NCBI RefSeq assembly: GCF_028283785.1
Contig: NZ_JAPWKB010000007.1
Coordinates: 62,001 to 126,000, forward strand
Source: Paraburkholderia sp.
Lineage (GTDB): Bacteria; Pseudomonadota; Gammaproteobacteria; Burkholderiales; Burkholderiaceae
DNA: 64,000 nt
Direction: 5' to 3'
Below, one piece after another: positions 27,029 to 36,844 of the stretch. A program made the translations under genes and the position numbers. The stretch's first letter is position 1. The number at the start of each line of letters is the position of its first letter. The notes under the pieces are model-generated. The model worked only from the letters and a program-made list of their open reading frames with translations, was not told the origin of the DNA and did no database searches.

Positions 27029-27727
27029 TCAGGCCGCCACGTTGCCGTGTTGCGACGCGCGTTCGAACGCGTCGAGAATCGGCCGCAGCGCCGCGCGCTT
27101 GAGCTTCAGCGCTGCCTGATTCACGACGAGGCGCGACGAGATCTGCATGATCTCCTCGACCTCGACCAGGTTGTTCGCGCGCAACGTGCCGCCCGAGCTG
27201 ACCAGGTCGACGATCGCGTCGGCGAGGCCCACCAGCGGCGCGAGTTCCATCGAACCGTACAGCTTGATCAGATCGACGTGCACGCCTTTCGACGCGAAAT
27301 GCTCGCGCGCCGCCTCGACGTATTTGGTGGCGACCCGCAGACGCGCGCCCTGGCGCACCGCATTCGCGTAGTCGAAACCCGACTTTACCGCCACCGACAA
27401 CCGGCAGCGCGCGATGTCGAGATCGACCGGTTGATACAGGCCGCTGCCGCCGTGTTCGAGCAGCACGTCTTTACCGGCCACGCCGAAATCCGCCGCGCCG
27501 TATTCGACGTAGGTGGGGACGTCGGTTGCGCGCACGATGATCACGCGCAGGTTCGGGCTGGTGGTCGGCAAGATCAGCTTGCGCGACGTTTCCGGGTCTT
27601 CCGACACTTCGATGCCGGCCGCGGCCAGCAGCGGCAGCGTTTCTTCGAAGATCCGGCCCTTCGACAACGCCAGCGTCAGCGGCGCGTTCACTTCAGGTGC
27701 GGACGAGGTTTGCGCCATCGCGTTCAT
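27029..27727 (-). CDS. hisG: ATP phosphoribosyltransferase, short form
   Basis: This 232-residue protein has [18 protein letters not shown] at the start and the PRPP loop region [14 protein letters not shown]. It lacks the C-terminal regulatory domain of long HisG, so it should need HisZ, which is not in this window. It starts the histidine pathway. The ATG overlaps the murA stop (ATGA), coupling it to cell-wall synthesis genes. A second ATG three codons later is possible. Confidence 0.95.
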   Translation of the reverse strand: MNAMAQTSSAPEVNAPLTLALSKGRIFEETLPLLAAAGIEVSEDPETSRKLILPTTSPNLRVIIVRATDVPTYVEYGAADFGVAGKDVLLEHGGSGLYQPVDLDIARCRLSVAVKSGFDYANAVRQGARLRVATKYVEAAREHFASKGVHVDLIKLYGSMELAPLVGLADAIVDLVSSGGTLRANNLVEVEEIMQISSRLVVNQAALKLKRAALRPILDAFERASQHGNVAA

Positions 27728-28986
27728 GCCTGGCTCCCGCTCACGCGGCGCACCTTCGCGCCGAGGCCGGTCAGCTTGGTTTCCATCCGGTCGTAGCCGC
27801 GATCCAGGTGATAGATGCGGTCGATCATGGTTTCGCCTTCGGCACGCAAACCGGCGATCACGAGGCTCGCGGACGCGCGCAGATCGGTCGCCATGACCTT
27901 CGCGCCGGACAGCGCGCCGACGCCCGTCACGAGCGCGGTCTTGCCGTCGATCGTGATGTTCGCGCCCAGCCGGTTCAGTTCCTGAACGTGCATGTAGCGG
28001 TTTTCGAAGATCGTTTCGACGCATTGCGACGTGCCGTCGGCAATCGCGTTGAGCGCCATGAACTGCGCCTGCATGTCGGTCGGGAACGCCGGATATTCCG
28101 ACGTGCGGAAGCTCACCGCTTTCGGACGGCGATCCATATGCACGCGCATCCAGTCGTTGCCTTCCTCGATCGTCACGCCGGCTTCGCGCAGCTTGTCCGT
28201 CACCGCTTCGAGAATCTGCGGACGCACGTTGCGCAGCGTGACGTCGCCGCCCGCCGCCGCGACCGCGCACAGGAACGTGCCAGCTTCGATGCGATCGGGA
28301 ATGACCGTGTGCTTCGCGCCGTGCAGCGCATCGACACCCTGGATCACGAGACGATCCGTGCCGATGCCATCGATCTTCGCGCCCATCGCGACCAGCAGAT
28401 GCGCGAGATCGCCCACTTCCGGTTCGCGCGCGGCGTTTTCGATGATGGTTTCGCCTTCGGCCAGCACCGCCGCCATCAGCAGGTTTTCCGTACCGGTGAC
28501 GGTGATCATGTCGGTCACGATGCGCGCGCCCTTCAGGCGCTTCGCGCGGGCTTCGATGAAGCCGTGGTCGATCGTGATTTCCGCGCCCATCGCCTGCAGG
28601 CCCTTGATGTGCTGATCCACCGGACGCGCACCGATCGCGCAACCGCCCGGCAGCGACACCCGCGCGTGGCCGAAACGCGCGACCAGCGGACCGAGCACGA
28701 GAATCGACGCGCGCATCGTCTTCACGAGTTCGTACGGCGCGACGAGGTTATCCACCTTCGACGCGTCCAGCGACACGCGGCCGTTCGCGCTTTCCGCGCG
28801 CACGCCAATCTGCTCGAGCAGTTTGATCATCGTGCGGACGTCTTGCAGATCGGGCACGTTGTCCAGATGCACCGGTTCCGCGCTCAGCAAGCCGGCGCAA
28901 AGGATGGGCAGCGCCGCGTTCTTCGCGCCGGAAATCACGACGTCACCCGCGAGCGGGTGGCCCCCTTCAATGACGAGTTTGTCCAT
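27724..28986 (-). CDS. murA: UDP-N-acetylglucosamine 1-carboxyvinyltransferase
   Basis: The 420-residue enolpyruvyl transferase begins [27 protein letters not shown] and has the fosfomycin-target cysteine in [13 protein letters not shown]. It adds enolpyruvate to UDP-GlcNAc, the first committed step of peptidoglycan synthesis. ATG 28986 is chosen from the conserved N-terminus; an ATG three codons upstream has its ribosome site too close. Confidence 0.97.
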   Translation of the reverse strand: MDKLVIEGGHPLAGDVVISGAKNAALPILCAGLLSAEPVHLDNVPDLQDVRTMIKLLEQIGVRAESANGRVSLDASKVDNLVAPYELVKTMRASILVLGPLVARFGHARVSLPGGCAIGARPVDQHIKGLQAMGAEITIDHGFIEARAKRLKGARIVTDMITVTGTENLLMAAVLAEGETIIENAAREPEVGDLAHLLVAMGAKIDGIGTDRLVIQGVDALHGAKHTVIPDRIEAGTFLCAVAAAGGDVTLRNVRPQILEAVTDKLREAGVTIEEGNDWMRVHMDRRPKAVSFRTSEYPAFPTDMQAQFMALNAIADGTSQCVETIFENRYMHVQELNRLGANITIDGKTALVTGVGALSGAKVMATDLRASASLVIAGLRAEGETMIDRIYHLDRGYDRMETKLTGLGAKVRRVSGSQA

Positions 28987-29097
28987 GCCTGACATTTCCT
29001 GATCGGCCCGGCTGTCAGCCGTGCCACGATTGCCTGAATTCGACGCGCCATTCGCGACGGCGTGTCCATCTTGTGTAATTCGCACTAACTTTCCAGA

Positions 29098-29337
29098 TTA
29101 CGCGTTTTGCCATTCGGCGGGCGTCAGCGTTTTCATGCTGAGCGCGTGGATTTCCTGCTTCATCCGGTCGCCGAGCGCCGCATAAACCAGCTGATGGCGC
29201 TGGATCAGGCGCTTGCCTTCGAAGCTGGGTGCCACGATGGTCGCGAAGAAATGCTGACCGTCGCCTTCGACTTCGAGATGTTCGCAGGCGAGTCCTGCGG
29301 CGATATACGCTTTGACCTGTTCGGGAGTGGGCAACAT
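29098..29337 (-). CDS. BolA/IbaG-family protein
   Basis: The 79-residue protein has the BolA fold pattern: EHLEVEGDGQHFFATIVAPSFEGK followed by the helix-turn RLIQRHQLVYAALGDRM and EIHALSMKTLTPAEW. BolA-type proteins pair with monothiol glutaredoxins in iron-sulfur handling. The short form and its place before murA match IbaG (YrbA) of enterobacteria. It sits 13 bases after the ABC permease stop. Confidence 0.93.
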   Translation of the reverse strand: MLPTPEQVKAYIAAGLACEHLEVEGDGQHFFATIVAPSFEGKRLIQRHQLVYAALGDRMKQEIHALSMKTLTPAEWQNA

Positions 29338-29350
29338 GTAATGCTCCTGG

Positions 29351-30115
29351 TCAGTGGCGCAGCTTGTAGCCGGACGCGAGCAAACGCATCGCCAGCACGG
29401 CCAGCACCACGAAGAAACCGGTGACAATCGCGAGGCTCACGAGCGGGTCGATATCCGACATCCCGAAGAAACCGAAGCGAAAGCCGTCGATCATGTAGAA
29501 AAAAGGATTGAGCCGCGACACTTCGCGCCACACCGGCGGCAGCGTGTGCGTCGAATAGAACACGCCCGACAGGAACGTGAGCGGCATGATCAGGAAATTC
29601 TGGAACGCGGCGAGCTGGTCGAATTTTTCCGCGACGATACCCGCGATCAAACCGAGCGTGCCGAGAATCGCCGCACCGAGAATCGCGAACGCGACGATGA
29701 ACAACGGCGCCGCGAAGCTCACCGGCACGAACCAGATCGTCACGATGAACACGCCGAAACCAACCGCCAGCCCGCGCACCAACGACGCCAGCACATAAGC
29801 GGAAAACATCTCGTAGTGCGACAGCGGCGGCAACAGCACGAACACCAGATTGCCAGTGATTTTCGACTGGATCAGCGACGACGAACTGTTGGCGAACGCG
29901 TTCTGCAACACGCTCATCATCACCAGACCCGGAATCAGGAAGCTCGTGTATTCGACGCCCGGATACACCTGCACATGACCGCGCAGCGCGTGGCCGAAAA
30001 TGGTCAGATACAGCAGCGCGGTGATGATCGGTGCGAGCACCGTCTGGAAAGCGACTTTCCAGAACCGCAGCATTTCCTTGTAAAACAGGGTGCGAAACCC
30101 GCTGAAACTGCTCAT
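29351..30115 (-). CDS. ABC-2 type transporter permease (YadH-like)
   Basis: The 254-residue protein has six hydrophobic spans and the ABC-2 membrane signature PLTFLSGVFYSTHTLPPVWREVSRLNPFFYMIDGFR near the C-terminal half. ATG 30115 overlaps the ATPase stop (ATGA at 30112-30115). Together they form an exporter; the order ATPase-permease-bolA-murA next to mla genes is common in beta- and gammaproteobacteria, but the substrate is unknown. Confidence 0.93.
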   Translation of the reverse strand: MSSFSGFRTLFYKEMLRFWKVAFQTVLAPIITALLYLTIFGHALRGHVQVYPGVEYTSFLIPGLVMMSVLQNAFANSSSSLIQSKITGNLVFVLLPPLSHYEMFSAYVLASLVRGLAVGFGVFIVTIWFVPVSFAAPLFIVAFAILGAAILGTLGLIAGIVAEKFDQLAAFQNFLIMPLTFLSGVFYSTHTLPPVWREVSRLNPFFYMIDGFRFGFFGMSDIDPLVSLAIVTGFFVVLAVLAMRLLASGYKLRH

Positions 30116-31045
30116 GCAAGCCCCTCGATCACTTCCGGACCGTTCATCACCTGAACGAACACGTCTTCGAGATCGGCTTTGCGGACCTCGATTTCGTCGA
30201 ATGTACAACCCGCCGCGCGGCATTGCGCGAGGATCGTTTCGACTTCGTCGTAATTAGACAGACGCAACAGATGCTGACGGCCATTGCCGTTCAGCTTGCC
30301 GCTTTCGACCTCGAGCGGACGCAGCGCCACCGGCAACACGCCTTGCGCGAAACGCAGGAACAACTGCATGCCGGCAAAGCGTTGCAGCAGCGTGCTGGTG
30401 CGTTCGAGCGCCACCACTTCGCCGCGACGGAGCATCGCGATCCGGTCGCACAGCGATTCCGCTTCTTCCAGATAGTGCGTGGTCAGCACGATGGTGTGAC
30501 CTTCGCGATTCAGACGCGAGATGAACTTCCACAAGGTCTGACGCAACTCGACGTCGACGCCCGCAGTGGGCTCGTCCAGCACGATGACCGGCGGACGGTG
30601 TACCAGCGCCTGCGCGACCAGCACGCGACGCTTCATCCCGCCGGACAGCGCGCGCATATTGGTGTCGGCTTTTTCGGTGAGGTCGAGATTCGCCATCACT
30701 TCGTCGATCCACGCGTCGTTCTTGCGCAGACCGTAATAGCCGGACTGGATACGCAGCGATTCACGAACCGTGAAGAACGGATCGAACACGAGCTCCTGCG
30801 GCACCACGCCGAGCGCGCGGCGCGCGAGGCGGAAGTCGTCGACCACGTCGTGGCCGCGCACCGCGATGCTGCCTTCATTGGCGCGCGCGAGGCCGGCGAG
30901 AATGCTGATGAGCGTTGTCTTGCCCGCGCCGTTCGGACCGAGTAGCCCGAAGAACTCGCCTTCTTCGACCGTGAAGCTGACGCCTTTGAGCGCCTGCAAG
31001 CTCCTTGTAGCGCTTCTTGACGTTACGGATTTCTATGGCTGGCAT
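30112..31045 (-). CDS. ABC transporter ATP-binding protein with apparent frameshift (YadG-like)
   Basis: The main frame (30112-30999) encodes all ATPase motifs: Walker A GPNGAGKTT, signature LSGGMKRR, Walker B VIVLDEPTAGVD and the H-loop TTHYLEEAE. It has no plausible start; its first codon is a TTG with AAGGAG only one base upstream. The expected N-terminus MPAIEIRNVKKRYKEL is encoded from ATG 31045 in another frame and would join to QALKGVSF if one G near 30998 were removed. So one base is inserted relative to the family, either as a sequencing error or a real mutation. The gene pairs with the ABC-2 permease by ATGA overlap. Confidence 0.85.
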
Positions 31046-31109
31046 GACAGTGCGCCGCGGGGACGCGCGGCGCCGAAAAGGGGCGAAATGTGCCGAAAGT
31101 AAACAGAAT

Positions 31110-31130
31110 TTGGGGCGTTTGATGCCCCAA
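31110..31130. promoter_or_regulatory. Hairpin between mlaB and the ABC ATPase gene
   Basis: TTGGGGC and GCCCCAA form a perfect 7-base stem with a 7-base loop in the 239-base gap upstream of the ATPase start. There is no T-tract on the downstream minus-strand side. The gap holds no gene; it could contain a terminator-like pause after mlaB and a promoter for the ABC-bolA-murA-his genes. Confidence 0.4.
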
Positions 31131-31284
31131 AAAGTGTTTGATTATAGGGCAAACCGAAGCGGAACCGGATTCGTCAGCTGGCTTCGGGATATCCGGACGT
31201 GACACGCGCGGCTCGCTGCGGGACCGTGTTGCGAGGTCGAAACCTCAGTCGAGCGGCGCGTTGGGGAAGGACTTCAGAGAACCG

Positions 31285-31590
31285 TCAATGTCGTGCCGAC
31301 AGCAGCGTGTCGACGCCATACGCCTGCGCGAGACTGGCGAGACCAGCCGGCAGATTGACGATATCGAGCGCGGCGCCGCGGGCGACAGCCGCGCGTTGCC
31401 ACGCGAGCAGCACCGCAAGCGCCGACGAATCGAATTGCGCGAGCGGCGCGCAATCGACGCCGGTCGCGCCAGCCGCGATGCGTTGCAGACCGGCCGCGAG
31501 CGTGACTTTCGCGCTCGCGTGGGTCAGCGTCGTGCCGGTTTCGAACCGGTTCACCGAACGCGCGGCGGACTCAACCGACACCGTGCTCAC
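31285..31590 (-). CDS. mlaB: STAS-domain protein MlaB
   Basis: This 101-residue protein has a STAS fold with the switch-like motif CAPLAQFDSSALAVLLAWQRAA. In the Mla system MlaB binds the MlaF ATPase and is needed for complex stability. The start is GTG 31590, which overlaps the mlaC stop (GTGA). It is the last gene of the mla set. Confidence 0.9.
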   Translation of the reverse strand: MSTVSVESAARSVNRFETGTTLTHASAKVTLAAGLQRIAAGATGVDCAPLAQFDSSALAVLLAWQRAAVARGAALDIVNLPAGLASLAQAYGVDTLLSARH

Positions 31591-32216
31591 GACTTCTTGC
31601 CTGCCGCGAGTTGCTGGTTGCGCTGCGTCAGGAACTGGATCAGTCCGTCGACGCCGTGCTGCTGGATCTGCTCGTTGAACTGCTGCTGATACGCCTGGAT
31701 CAGCCATGCGCCGAGCACGTTGATGTCATACACGCGCCAGCCTTGCGGCGTCTTGTACAGACGGTAGTCGAGTTCGATCGGCGAGCCGTTGTTCATCACG
31801 ACCGAGCGCACCACGACGTCGGTGTCGTCAGGATTCGCGCGGAACGGCTTGTACTGGATCTGCTGGTCGCGAACCTGCGCCAGCGCGCCCGAATACGTGC
31901 GGATCAGCAGCATCTTGAACTGCTCGACCACCTGTTGCTGCTGTTCCGGCGTGGCCGTGCGCCAGTTGCGGCCCATCGCCAGCTGCGTCGTGCGGCGGAA
32001 GTCCGTGTACGGCAGGATCTTCTCGTTGACGAGCTGCGTGATGTGGCTGATGTCGCCTTGCTGGATGGATGCGTCGCTACGGACCGCGTCGATCACCTGC
32101 TGCGTGACGGTCTTGATCATGCCGTCCGGCGAGTTGGTATCGACAGTCTGAGCCGACGCCGCGCCACCAAACGAAAACAGTGCTGCAATAAACGGGATGA
32201 GGAAGAATTTTTTCAT
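31587..32216 (-). CDS. mlaC: Periplasmic phospholipid-binding protein MlaC
   Basis: This 209-residue protein has a cleavable signal peptide (1-22, ending ASA) and the MlaC/Ttg2D domain with YTDFRRTTQLAMGRNWRTA and GWRVYDINVLGAWLIQAYQQQF. It shuttles phospholipids between MlaA in the outer membrane and MlaFEDB in the inner membrane. ATG 32216 gives a proper signal peptide. Confidence 0.95.
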   Translation of the reverse strand: MKKFFLIPFIAALFSFGGAASAQTVDTNSPDGMIKTVTQQVIDAVRSDASIQQGDISHITQLVNEKILPYTDFRRTTQLAMGRNWRTATPEQQQQVVEQFKMLLIRTYSGALAQVRDQQIQYKPFRANPDDTDVVVRSVVMNNGSPIELDYRLYKTPQGWRVYDINVLGAWLIQAYQQQFNEQIQQHGVDGLIQFLTQRNQQLAAGKKS

Positions 32217-32332
32217 TTCGAACCCTGCAATAGAAATAGTGCACACATTGGAGCGGACGATAGCACGCGAGTTCAGCGGCAATCCATGCTCAAACTGCGA
32301 GAGTCGTTTCCAGGTGTTACGGTCCAAAAATT

Positions 32333-33286
32333 TTAACGAATCTTCAGCGCAGGGAAGTTCAAGCGCCCCGGCGGCACCAGCGAATTCGCCGGAACCGTGG
32401 TGGTTTCGGGGCCACCGTTCAGATCCAGCGGCGGCGTCGTAGCGGCGTCGGAGGCCGACGCCGCCGATGCCGCCTGCGGTGCCGAAGCGCCGCTGGCCGC
32501 GGCCGGCGCCGCTGCGGTTGCCGCACCCGACGCGCTTTCCGCGTCGTCGTAATTCGGCGGAGGCGTGTCGCCGTAATCCGGCAGCGCGTTGGGCTTGCCC
32601 TCCGACAGCAGATAACGGCGGCGTTGCAGATACGCGTTACGAATGAACGAATACTTGTCGAGCGCTGCGCCTTCCAGCACGTCGCCCGCATTCAGCAGGT
32701 TCGCGCGCACGTTGACCACGTTCAGCCCGTACAGCGCCCAGCTCAGACCCGGCGGATCGATATAGGTCAGCGGATTGACGTAGTAATTACCGATCGAACC
32801 CACCGCGTCGCGCACCGTGCTCGGACCGAACAGCGGCAGCACCAGATACGGACCGGCCGGCACGCCGTAATGGCCGAGCGTCAGGCCAAGATCGTTTTCA
32901 TGCTTCGGCAGCTTCGCGAGCGTCGCGACGTCGAACAGACCGCCCACGCCGAACACCGTATTGATCACGATCCGCATGATGTCTTCGACACCGTCGGTGA
33001 TCTTCAGCTGAAGCAGGTTGTTCGCCGCGATGTAGACATCGCCGATATTCGAGAAAAAGTTGGTCACGCTGTCCCGAACCGGCTGCGGCGTGATCCACAC
33101 GTAGCCCTTCGCAACCGGCTTCAACGCGTACTGGTCGACCGTGTCGTTGAACTTGAAGACGGTACGGTTGAGACCTTCGAGAGGATCTTCTTTCGTGGGG
33201 GTCTGCACCGTCGAGCAACCGACGAGCAGCGTCGCCGCCAGCGCCATTGTGGCGATACGTACGCCGCCGACGCGCATGGTCTGCAT
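32333..33286 (-). CDS. mlaA: Outer-membrane lipid asymmetry lipoprotein MlaA (VacJ)
   Basis: This 317-residue lipoprotein has a lipobox LLVGC (Cys24) and the MlaA core: DPLEGLNRTVFKFND, FFSNIGDVYIAANNLLQ and the FGHYG-type region LTLGHYGVPAGPYLVLPLFGP. A low-complexity Ala/Ser/Pro tail (about 235-290) is longer than in E. coli MlaA. It removes mislocalised phospholipids from the outer leaflet of the outer membrane. It is placed within the mla operon, unlike in E. coli. Confidence 0.95.
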   Translation of the reverse strand: MQTMRVGGVRIATMALAATLLVGCSTVQTPTKEDPLEGLNRTVFKFNDTVDQYALKPVAKGYVWITPQPVRDSVTNFFSNIGDVYIAANNLLQLKITDGVEDIMRIVINTVFGVGGLFDVATLAKLPKHENDLGLTLGHYGVPAGPYLVLPLFGPSTVRDAVGSIGNYYVNPLTYIDPPGLSWALYGLNVVNVRANLLNAGDVLEGAALDKYSFIRNAYLQRRRYLLSEGKPNALPDYGDTPPPNYDDAESASGAATAAAPAAASGASAPQAASAASASDAATTPPLDLNGGPETTTVPANSLVPPGRLNFPALKIR

Positions 33287-33297
33287 TGTTGTTCTCC

Positions 33298-33879
33298 TTA
33301 TTGACCGGCCGCCGACGCTGCGGATGACGCAGCAACGGCAGGCACAGCAGGTGCCGGCGCAGCCGGCGCGGGCGTCGCGTCGGGGGTGCCCGCCGCTGCG
33401 CCGGTTTTCGATGCGCCCGAATCGGCAGCCTTGCTGTACAAGAACTGACTGATCAGGTTTTCAAGCACGATCGCCGATTGCGTCATCGCGATCGTGTCGC
33501 CGGCTTTCAGCATTTCGCTGTCGCCGCCCGGCTCCAGGCCGATGTACTGCTCGCCCAGCAAGCCGGACGTGAGGATCTTCGCCGAGGAATCTTTCGGAAA
33601 CTGGTATTCCTTGTCGAGATCGATCGTGACGACGGCCTGATACGCATTGCTGTCGAAGCCGATCGACGCGACGCGGCCCACCGTCACACCCGCGCTTTTC
33701 ACCGGCGCGCGCGCCTTCAGGCCGCCGATATTGTCGAACTTCAGCTTGACCGGATACGTTGCCTGAAACGACAACGCGCTCATGTTGCCGGCCTTCAGCG
33801 CAAGAAACAGCAGCGCCACGAAACCGAGCACCACGAACAGGCCGACCCAAAAGTCGAGAGCAGTCTTTTTCATCGTCAT
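33298..33879 (-). CDS. mlaD: MlaD, MCE-domain protein of the Mla ABC complex
   Basis: This 193-residue protein has one N-terminal membrane helix (about 10-28) and one MCE domain (YPVKLKFDNIGGLKARAPVKSAGVTVGRV ... LTSGLLGEQYIGLEPGG) that forms the hexameric ring. A Pro/Ala-rich tail from about 155 is disordered. It links MlaFE to MlaC in the periplasm. A second ATG two codons downstream is possible. Confidence 0.95.
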   Translation of the reverse strand: MTMKKTALDFWVGLFVVLGFVALLFLALKAGNMSALSFQATYPVKLKFDNIGGLKARAPVKSAGVTVGRVASIGFDSNAYQAVVTIDLDKEYQFPKDSSAKILTSGLLGEQYIGLEPGGDSEMLKAGDTIAMTQSAIVLENLISQFLYSKAADSGASKTGAAAGTPDATPAPAAPAPAVPAVAASSAASAAGQ

Positions 33880-34024
33880 CCCAAAGAGAAACCTACGCGC
33901 CGGCTGTCTCGCGCGGCGTCGTGCGCGCTGCGAAACAGGCCGTGCGGTTACGGCGATATAACAGGCCTGATACCGGACCGGACACCGCAGACCGAAGCGC
34001 CGTGCCGGATAGGTGATCGACCGC

Positions 34025-34792
34025 CTAGCTGAACATCAACGCGGTCAGAATGAAGTCGAGGCCGAGCACCGTCAGCGACGCGTACACAACCGTTTTGGTC
34101 GTGGCGCGCGACACGCCTTCCGGGGTCGGCTTGGCTTCATAACCCTGGTAAAGCGCGATGAACGTCACCGCGATACCGAACACGATGCTCTTGATCACGC
34201 CCGCGCCGACGTCGCGCCATGCGTCCACGCCGCCTTGCATCTGCGACCAGAACGCGCCGGAGTCGACGCCGATCATCAGCACGCCCACCACGTAACCGCC
34301 GATGATCCCGACCGCGCTGAAAATAGCGGCGAGGATAGGCATCGAGATCACGCCCGCCCACAGACGCGGCGCGACGACGACCTTGATCGGATCGACCGCC
34401 ATCATTTCCATCGCGGTGAGTTGCTCGCCGGCTTTCATCAGACCGATTTCGGCGGTCAACGACGTGCCGGCGCGGCCCGCGAACAGCAGCGCGGTCACGA
34501 CCGGCCCGAGTTCGCGCACCAGCGACAGCGCGACCAGCAGGCCGAGCGCCTGTTCGGAGCCGTAGCGGTTCAGCGTGTAATAACCCTGCAGGCCGAGCAC
34601 GAAACCGACGAACAGTCCCGACACCGCGATGATCACCAGCGAATAATTACCGACGAAGTGGATCTGCTTCGTGACAAGACGCGGACGGCGCAGCAACGGA
34701 AACAGTTCGAGCACGAGGCGCAACAGCATGCGCGTCGCATAGCCGGCGGTTCCGAGACCGCCCAGCACCGAGCGTCCAAGCGAGCTGATCAT
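34025..34792 (-). CDS. mlaE: MlaE, permease of the Mla phospholipid transporter
   Basis: The 255-residue integral membrane protein has five to six spans and MlaE signatures: RELGPVVTALLFAGRAGTSLTAEIGLMKAGEQLTAMEMM and PRLWAGVISMPILA. It forms the transmembrane core with MlaF. ATG 34792 overlaps the mlaF stop (ATGA), and 145 bases separate it from mlaD. Confidence 0.96.
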   Translation of the reverse strand: MISSLGRSVLGGLGTAGYATRMLLRLVLELFPLLRRPRLVTKQIHFVGNYSLVIIAVSGLFVGFVLGLQGYYTLNRYGSEQALGLLVALSLVRELGPVVTALLFAGRAGTSLTAEIGLMKAGEQLTAMEMMAVDPIKVVVAPRLWAGVISMPILAAIFSAVGIIGGYVVGVLMIGVDSGAFWSQMQGGVDAWRDVGAGVIKSIVFGIAVTFIALYQGYEAKPTPEGVSRATTKTVVYASLTVLGLDFILTALMFS

Positions 34793-35610
34793 GCCTGACC
34801 TCCGCCAATGCCGAAATCCGCCGCGAGCGGCGTTTGCGTGGGGTAATGGAATTTGAACGGACCGTCGGGCGCGCCGTCGATGAACTGACGTACGGTGGGA
34901 TCGGTCGATGCGCGCAACTCGGCGGGCGTGCCTTCCGCATGAACCCCGCCATTGGCGAGGAAATACACGTAGTCGGCGATCGCGAACGACTCCGGCACGT
35001 CGTGCGTGACGAGAATCGACGTGGCGCCAAGCGCCTGATTCAGCGCGCGAATCAGATTGGCGGTGATGCCGAGCGAGATCGGATCGAGACCGGCGAACGG
35101 TTCGTCGTACATCATCAGTTCGGGATCGAGCGCGATGGCACGGGCCAGCGCGACACGGCGGGCCATGCCGCCCGAAATCTCGGACGGCGCGAGGTCGCGC
35201 GCGCCGCGCAGACCGACCGCGTTGAGCTTCATCAGCACGAGGTCGCGGATCAGTTCTTCGGGGAGGTCGGTGTGCTCGCGCAGCGCGAACGCCACGTTGT
35301 CGAACACCGACATGTCGGTAAACAGCGCGCCGAACTGAAACAGCATGCCCATCTTGCGACGCAGCGCGTACAGGCCGTCACGCGTTTGCGCGCCGACGTC
35401 CTGCCCTTGAAACAGCACCTGGCCGCGATTTGCACGCACCAGACCGCCGATCAGTCGCATCACCGTGGTCTTGCCGCAGCCCGAGCCGCCCATGACCGCC
35501 ACCACCTGACCACGCGCAAAACGCATGTTCAGATGGGTCAGAACGAGCCGGTCGCCATAGCCGAAATCGACGTCACGCAGCTCGAGAAGGGTCTCGGAGG
35601 AGGAAGGCAC
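34789..35610 (-). CDS. mlaF: MlaF, ATPase of the Mla phospholipid transporter
   Basis: The 273-residue ATPase has Walker A GGSGCGKTT, the Q-loop region KMGMLFQFGALFTDMSVFDNVAF, signature ISGGMARR, Walker B LMMYDEPFAGLD and H-loop VTHDVPES. It powers phospholipid transport across the envelope. The start is GTG 35610, with AAGGA 11 bases upstream. It is the first gene of the mla operon. Confidence 0.95.
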   Translation of the reverse strand: MPSSSETLLELRDVDFGYGDRLVLTHLNMRFARGQVVAVMGGSGCGKTTVMRLIGGLVRANRGQVLFQGQDVGAQTRDGLYALRRKMGMLFQFGALFTDMSVFDNVAFALREHTDLPEELIRDLVLMKLNAVGLRGARDLAPSEISGGMARRVALARAIALDPELMMYDEPFAGLDPISLGITANLIRALNQALGATSILVTHDVPESFAIADYVYFLANGGVHAEGTPAELRASTDPTVRQFIDGAPDGPFKFHYPTQTPLAADFGIGGGQA

Positions 35611-35642
35611 GAAACTGACAGTCCTTTTACACGGAAGGCCGA

Positions 35643-35648
35643 ATTATA
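35643..35648 (-). promoter_or_regulatory. Possible -10 box upstream of mlaF
   Basis: The minus strand reads TATAAT here, 33 bases before the mlaF start, in the only gap between thiE and mlaF. No good -35 hexamer is seen at 16-18 bases, so the assignment rests on the -10 match and location alone. Confidence 0.35.
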
Positions 35649-35704
35649 GGGTCATCGTGCAAAAGCTGCTCTCTGCCGACCTGTCCCTTAACTTGATTTG
35701 ACCA

Positions 35705-36844
35705 TTATCGCTGAAATGCCTGCTGCAACGCAGATACAGCGGCCGCCGGGTCCGTGGCTTCGGTGATCGCGCGCACCACCGCCGCGCTGCCGACACCCGT
35801 TTCGAGCACGCGCGGCAACGCCTGCAGGTCGATCCCGCCGATCGCCACGAGCGGCACCTTTCCTTGCAACAACCTGACAAAACGCGCGAGCCGATGCAGA
35901 CCTTGCGGCGCGGTCGGCATTACTTTGGTAGTCGTCGGAAAGAGTGCGCCGAAGGCGACGTAACTCGGCCGGAAATGCAATGCCGTGAGCAATTCGTAAT
36001 AGCCGTGCGTCGAAAGACCGAGCCGCACGCCCGCCGCGGCAATCGCGGACAGATTCGCGGTGGTCAGATCTTCCTGACCCAGATGCACGCCGTAAGCGCC
36101 GGCTTCGACCGCGGCTTGCCAGTGATCGTTGATGAAAACCTGAGCATCGTGTTCGCGTCCTGCCGCGACACAGTGCGCGATTTCGCTGTTCAGCAGCGCC
36201 GGCTCCGCGCGCTTCAGCCGCAGTTGCACGGTCTTCACGCCCAGCTCGACCACTCGCCCGACCCAATCGGCGGTCGGCAGCACGGCGTACAGGCCCAACT
36301 GTTCCGGGCAGCGCGCGAACGGCTGCGCGGGCGCGTCCGGCAAACCGGTCACGCGCGGGAAACGCGCAAGATCGACCGGCCACGCGTCTTCGCCGGTGTG
36401 ATCGCGCTCGTCGCCGTCGCGCCAGGCGAGCGCCAGCGTCAACGCGTTGTGCGGCTCGAAACCGCAATCGAGGAACGCCGCGAGCGCGGCAATCCAGTCT
36501 TCCGCGAGATGTCCTTCGAGCGAATAACGCACGCCGCCCAGGTGCAGCGTCGCGCGATTGTCGAATGCTTCGATGACGCCCGCGCCCTGCGTCTGCCAGC
36601 GCGCAATCCGCTCGGCGTTGCTGTCGTCGCCGTGCTGGCCGGGTTCTGTTGCTGCGTGCGCGTCGGCCAGCACGATCAGATCGCCGCCGTTGACGTCGTC
36701 CGGCGCGGTCAGGCAGATCCGCCACGTCACGTGGCTTGGCGGCCAGTCGCCGAGACTCGCGCGGATCCGCTCGACGGCTTCCGTCAGTTCGTCGGCGGGC
36801 GGCCAGAACAGATCGCGGCCGTTCAGGTTCAAGGTATCCGTCAT
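35705..36844 (-). CDS. thiE: Thiamine-phosphate synthase with N-terminal extension
   Basis: This 379-residue protein has a ThiE (beta/alpha)8 domain in its C-terminal half: [49 protein letters not shown] and VAIGGI. It joins the pyrimidine and thiazole phosphates. The first ~185 residues form a separate domain I do not recognise, about doubling the usual ThiE length. It overlaps thiG by ATGA and is the last gene of the thiamine operon. Confidence 0.92.
   Translation of the reverse strand: MTDTLNLNGRDLFWPPADELTEAVERIRASLGDWPPSHVTWRICLTAPDDVNGGDLIVLADAHAATEPGQHGDDSNAERIARWQTQGAGVIEAFDNRATLHLGGVRYSLEGHLAEDWIAALAAFLDCGFEPHNALTLALAWRDGDERDHTGEDAWPVDLARFPRVTGLPDAPAQPFARCPEQLGLYAVLPTADWVGRVVELGVKTVQLRLKRAEPALLNSEIAHCVAAGREHDAQVFINDHWQAAVEAGAYGVHLGQEDLTTANLSAIAAAGVRLGLSTHGYYELLTALHFRPSYVAFGALFPTTTKVMPTAPQGLHRLARFVRLLQGKVPLVAIGGIDLQALPRVLETGVGSAAVVRAITEATDPAAAVSALQQAFQR

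Noticed and set aside
30997..30999. TTG 30999 as the true start of the ABC ATPase gene
   Set aside because: The AAGGAG is only one base away, too close to serve, and the family N-terminus lies upstream in another frame.
30998..31006. Programmed +1 frameshift modelled on prfB (AAGGAG before a CTT codon)
   Set aside because: The element resembles the prfB stimulator, but there is no stop codon at the shift site and the first frame stays open for about 40 more codons. The AAGGAG simply encodes the conserved Lys-Glu. An insertion or sequencing error is simpler.
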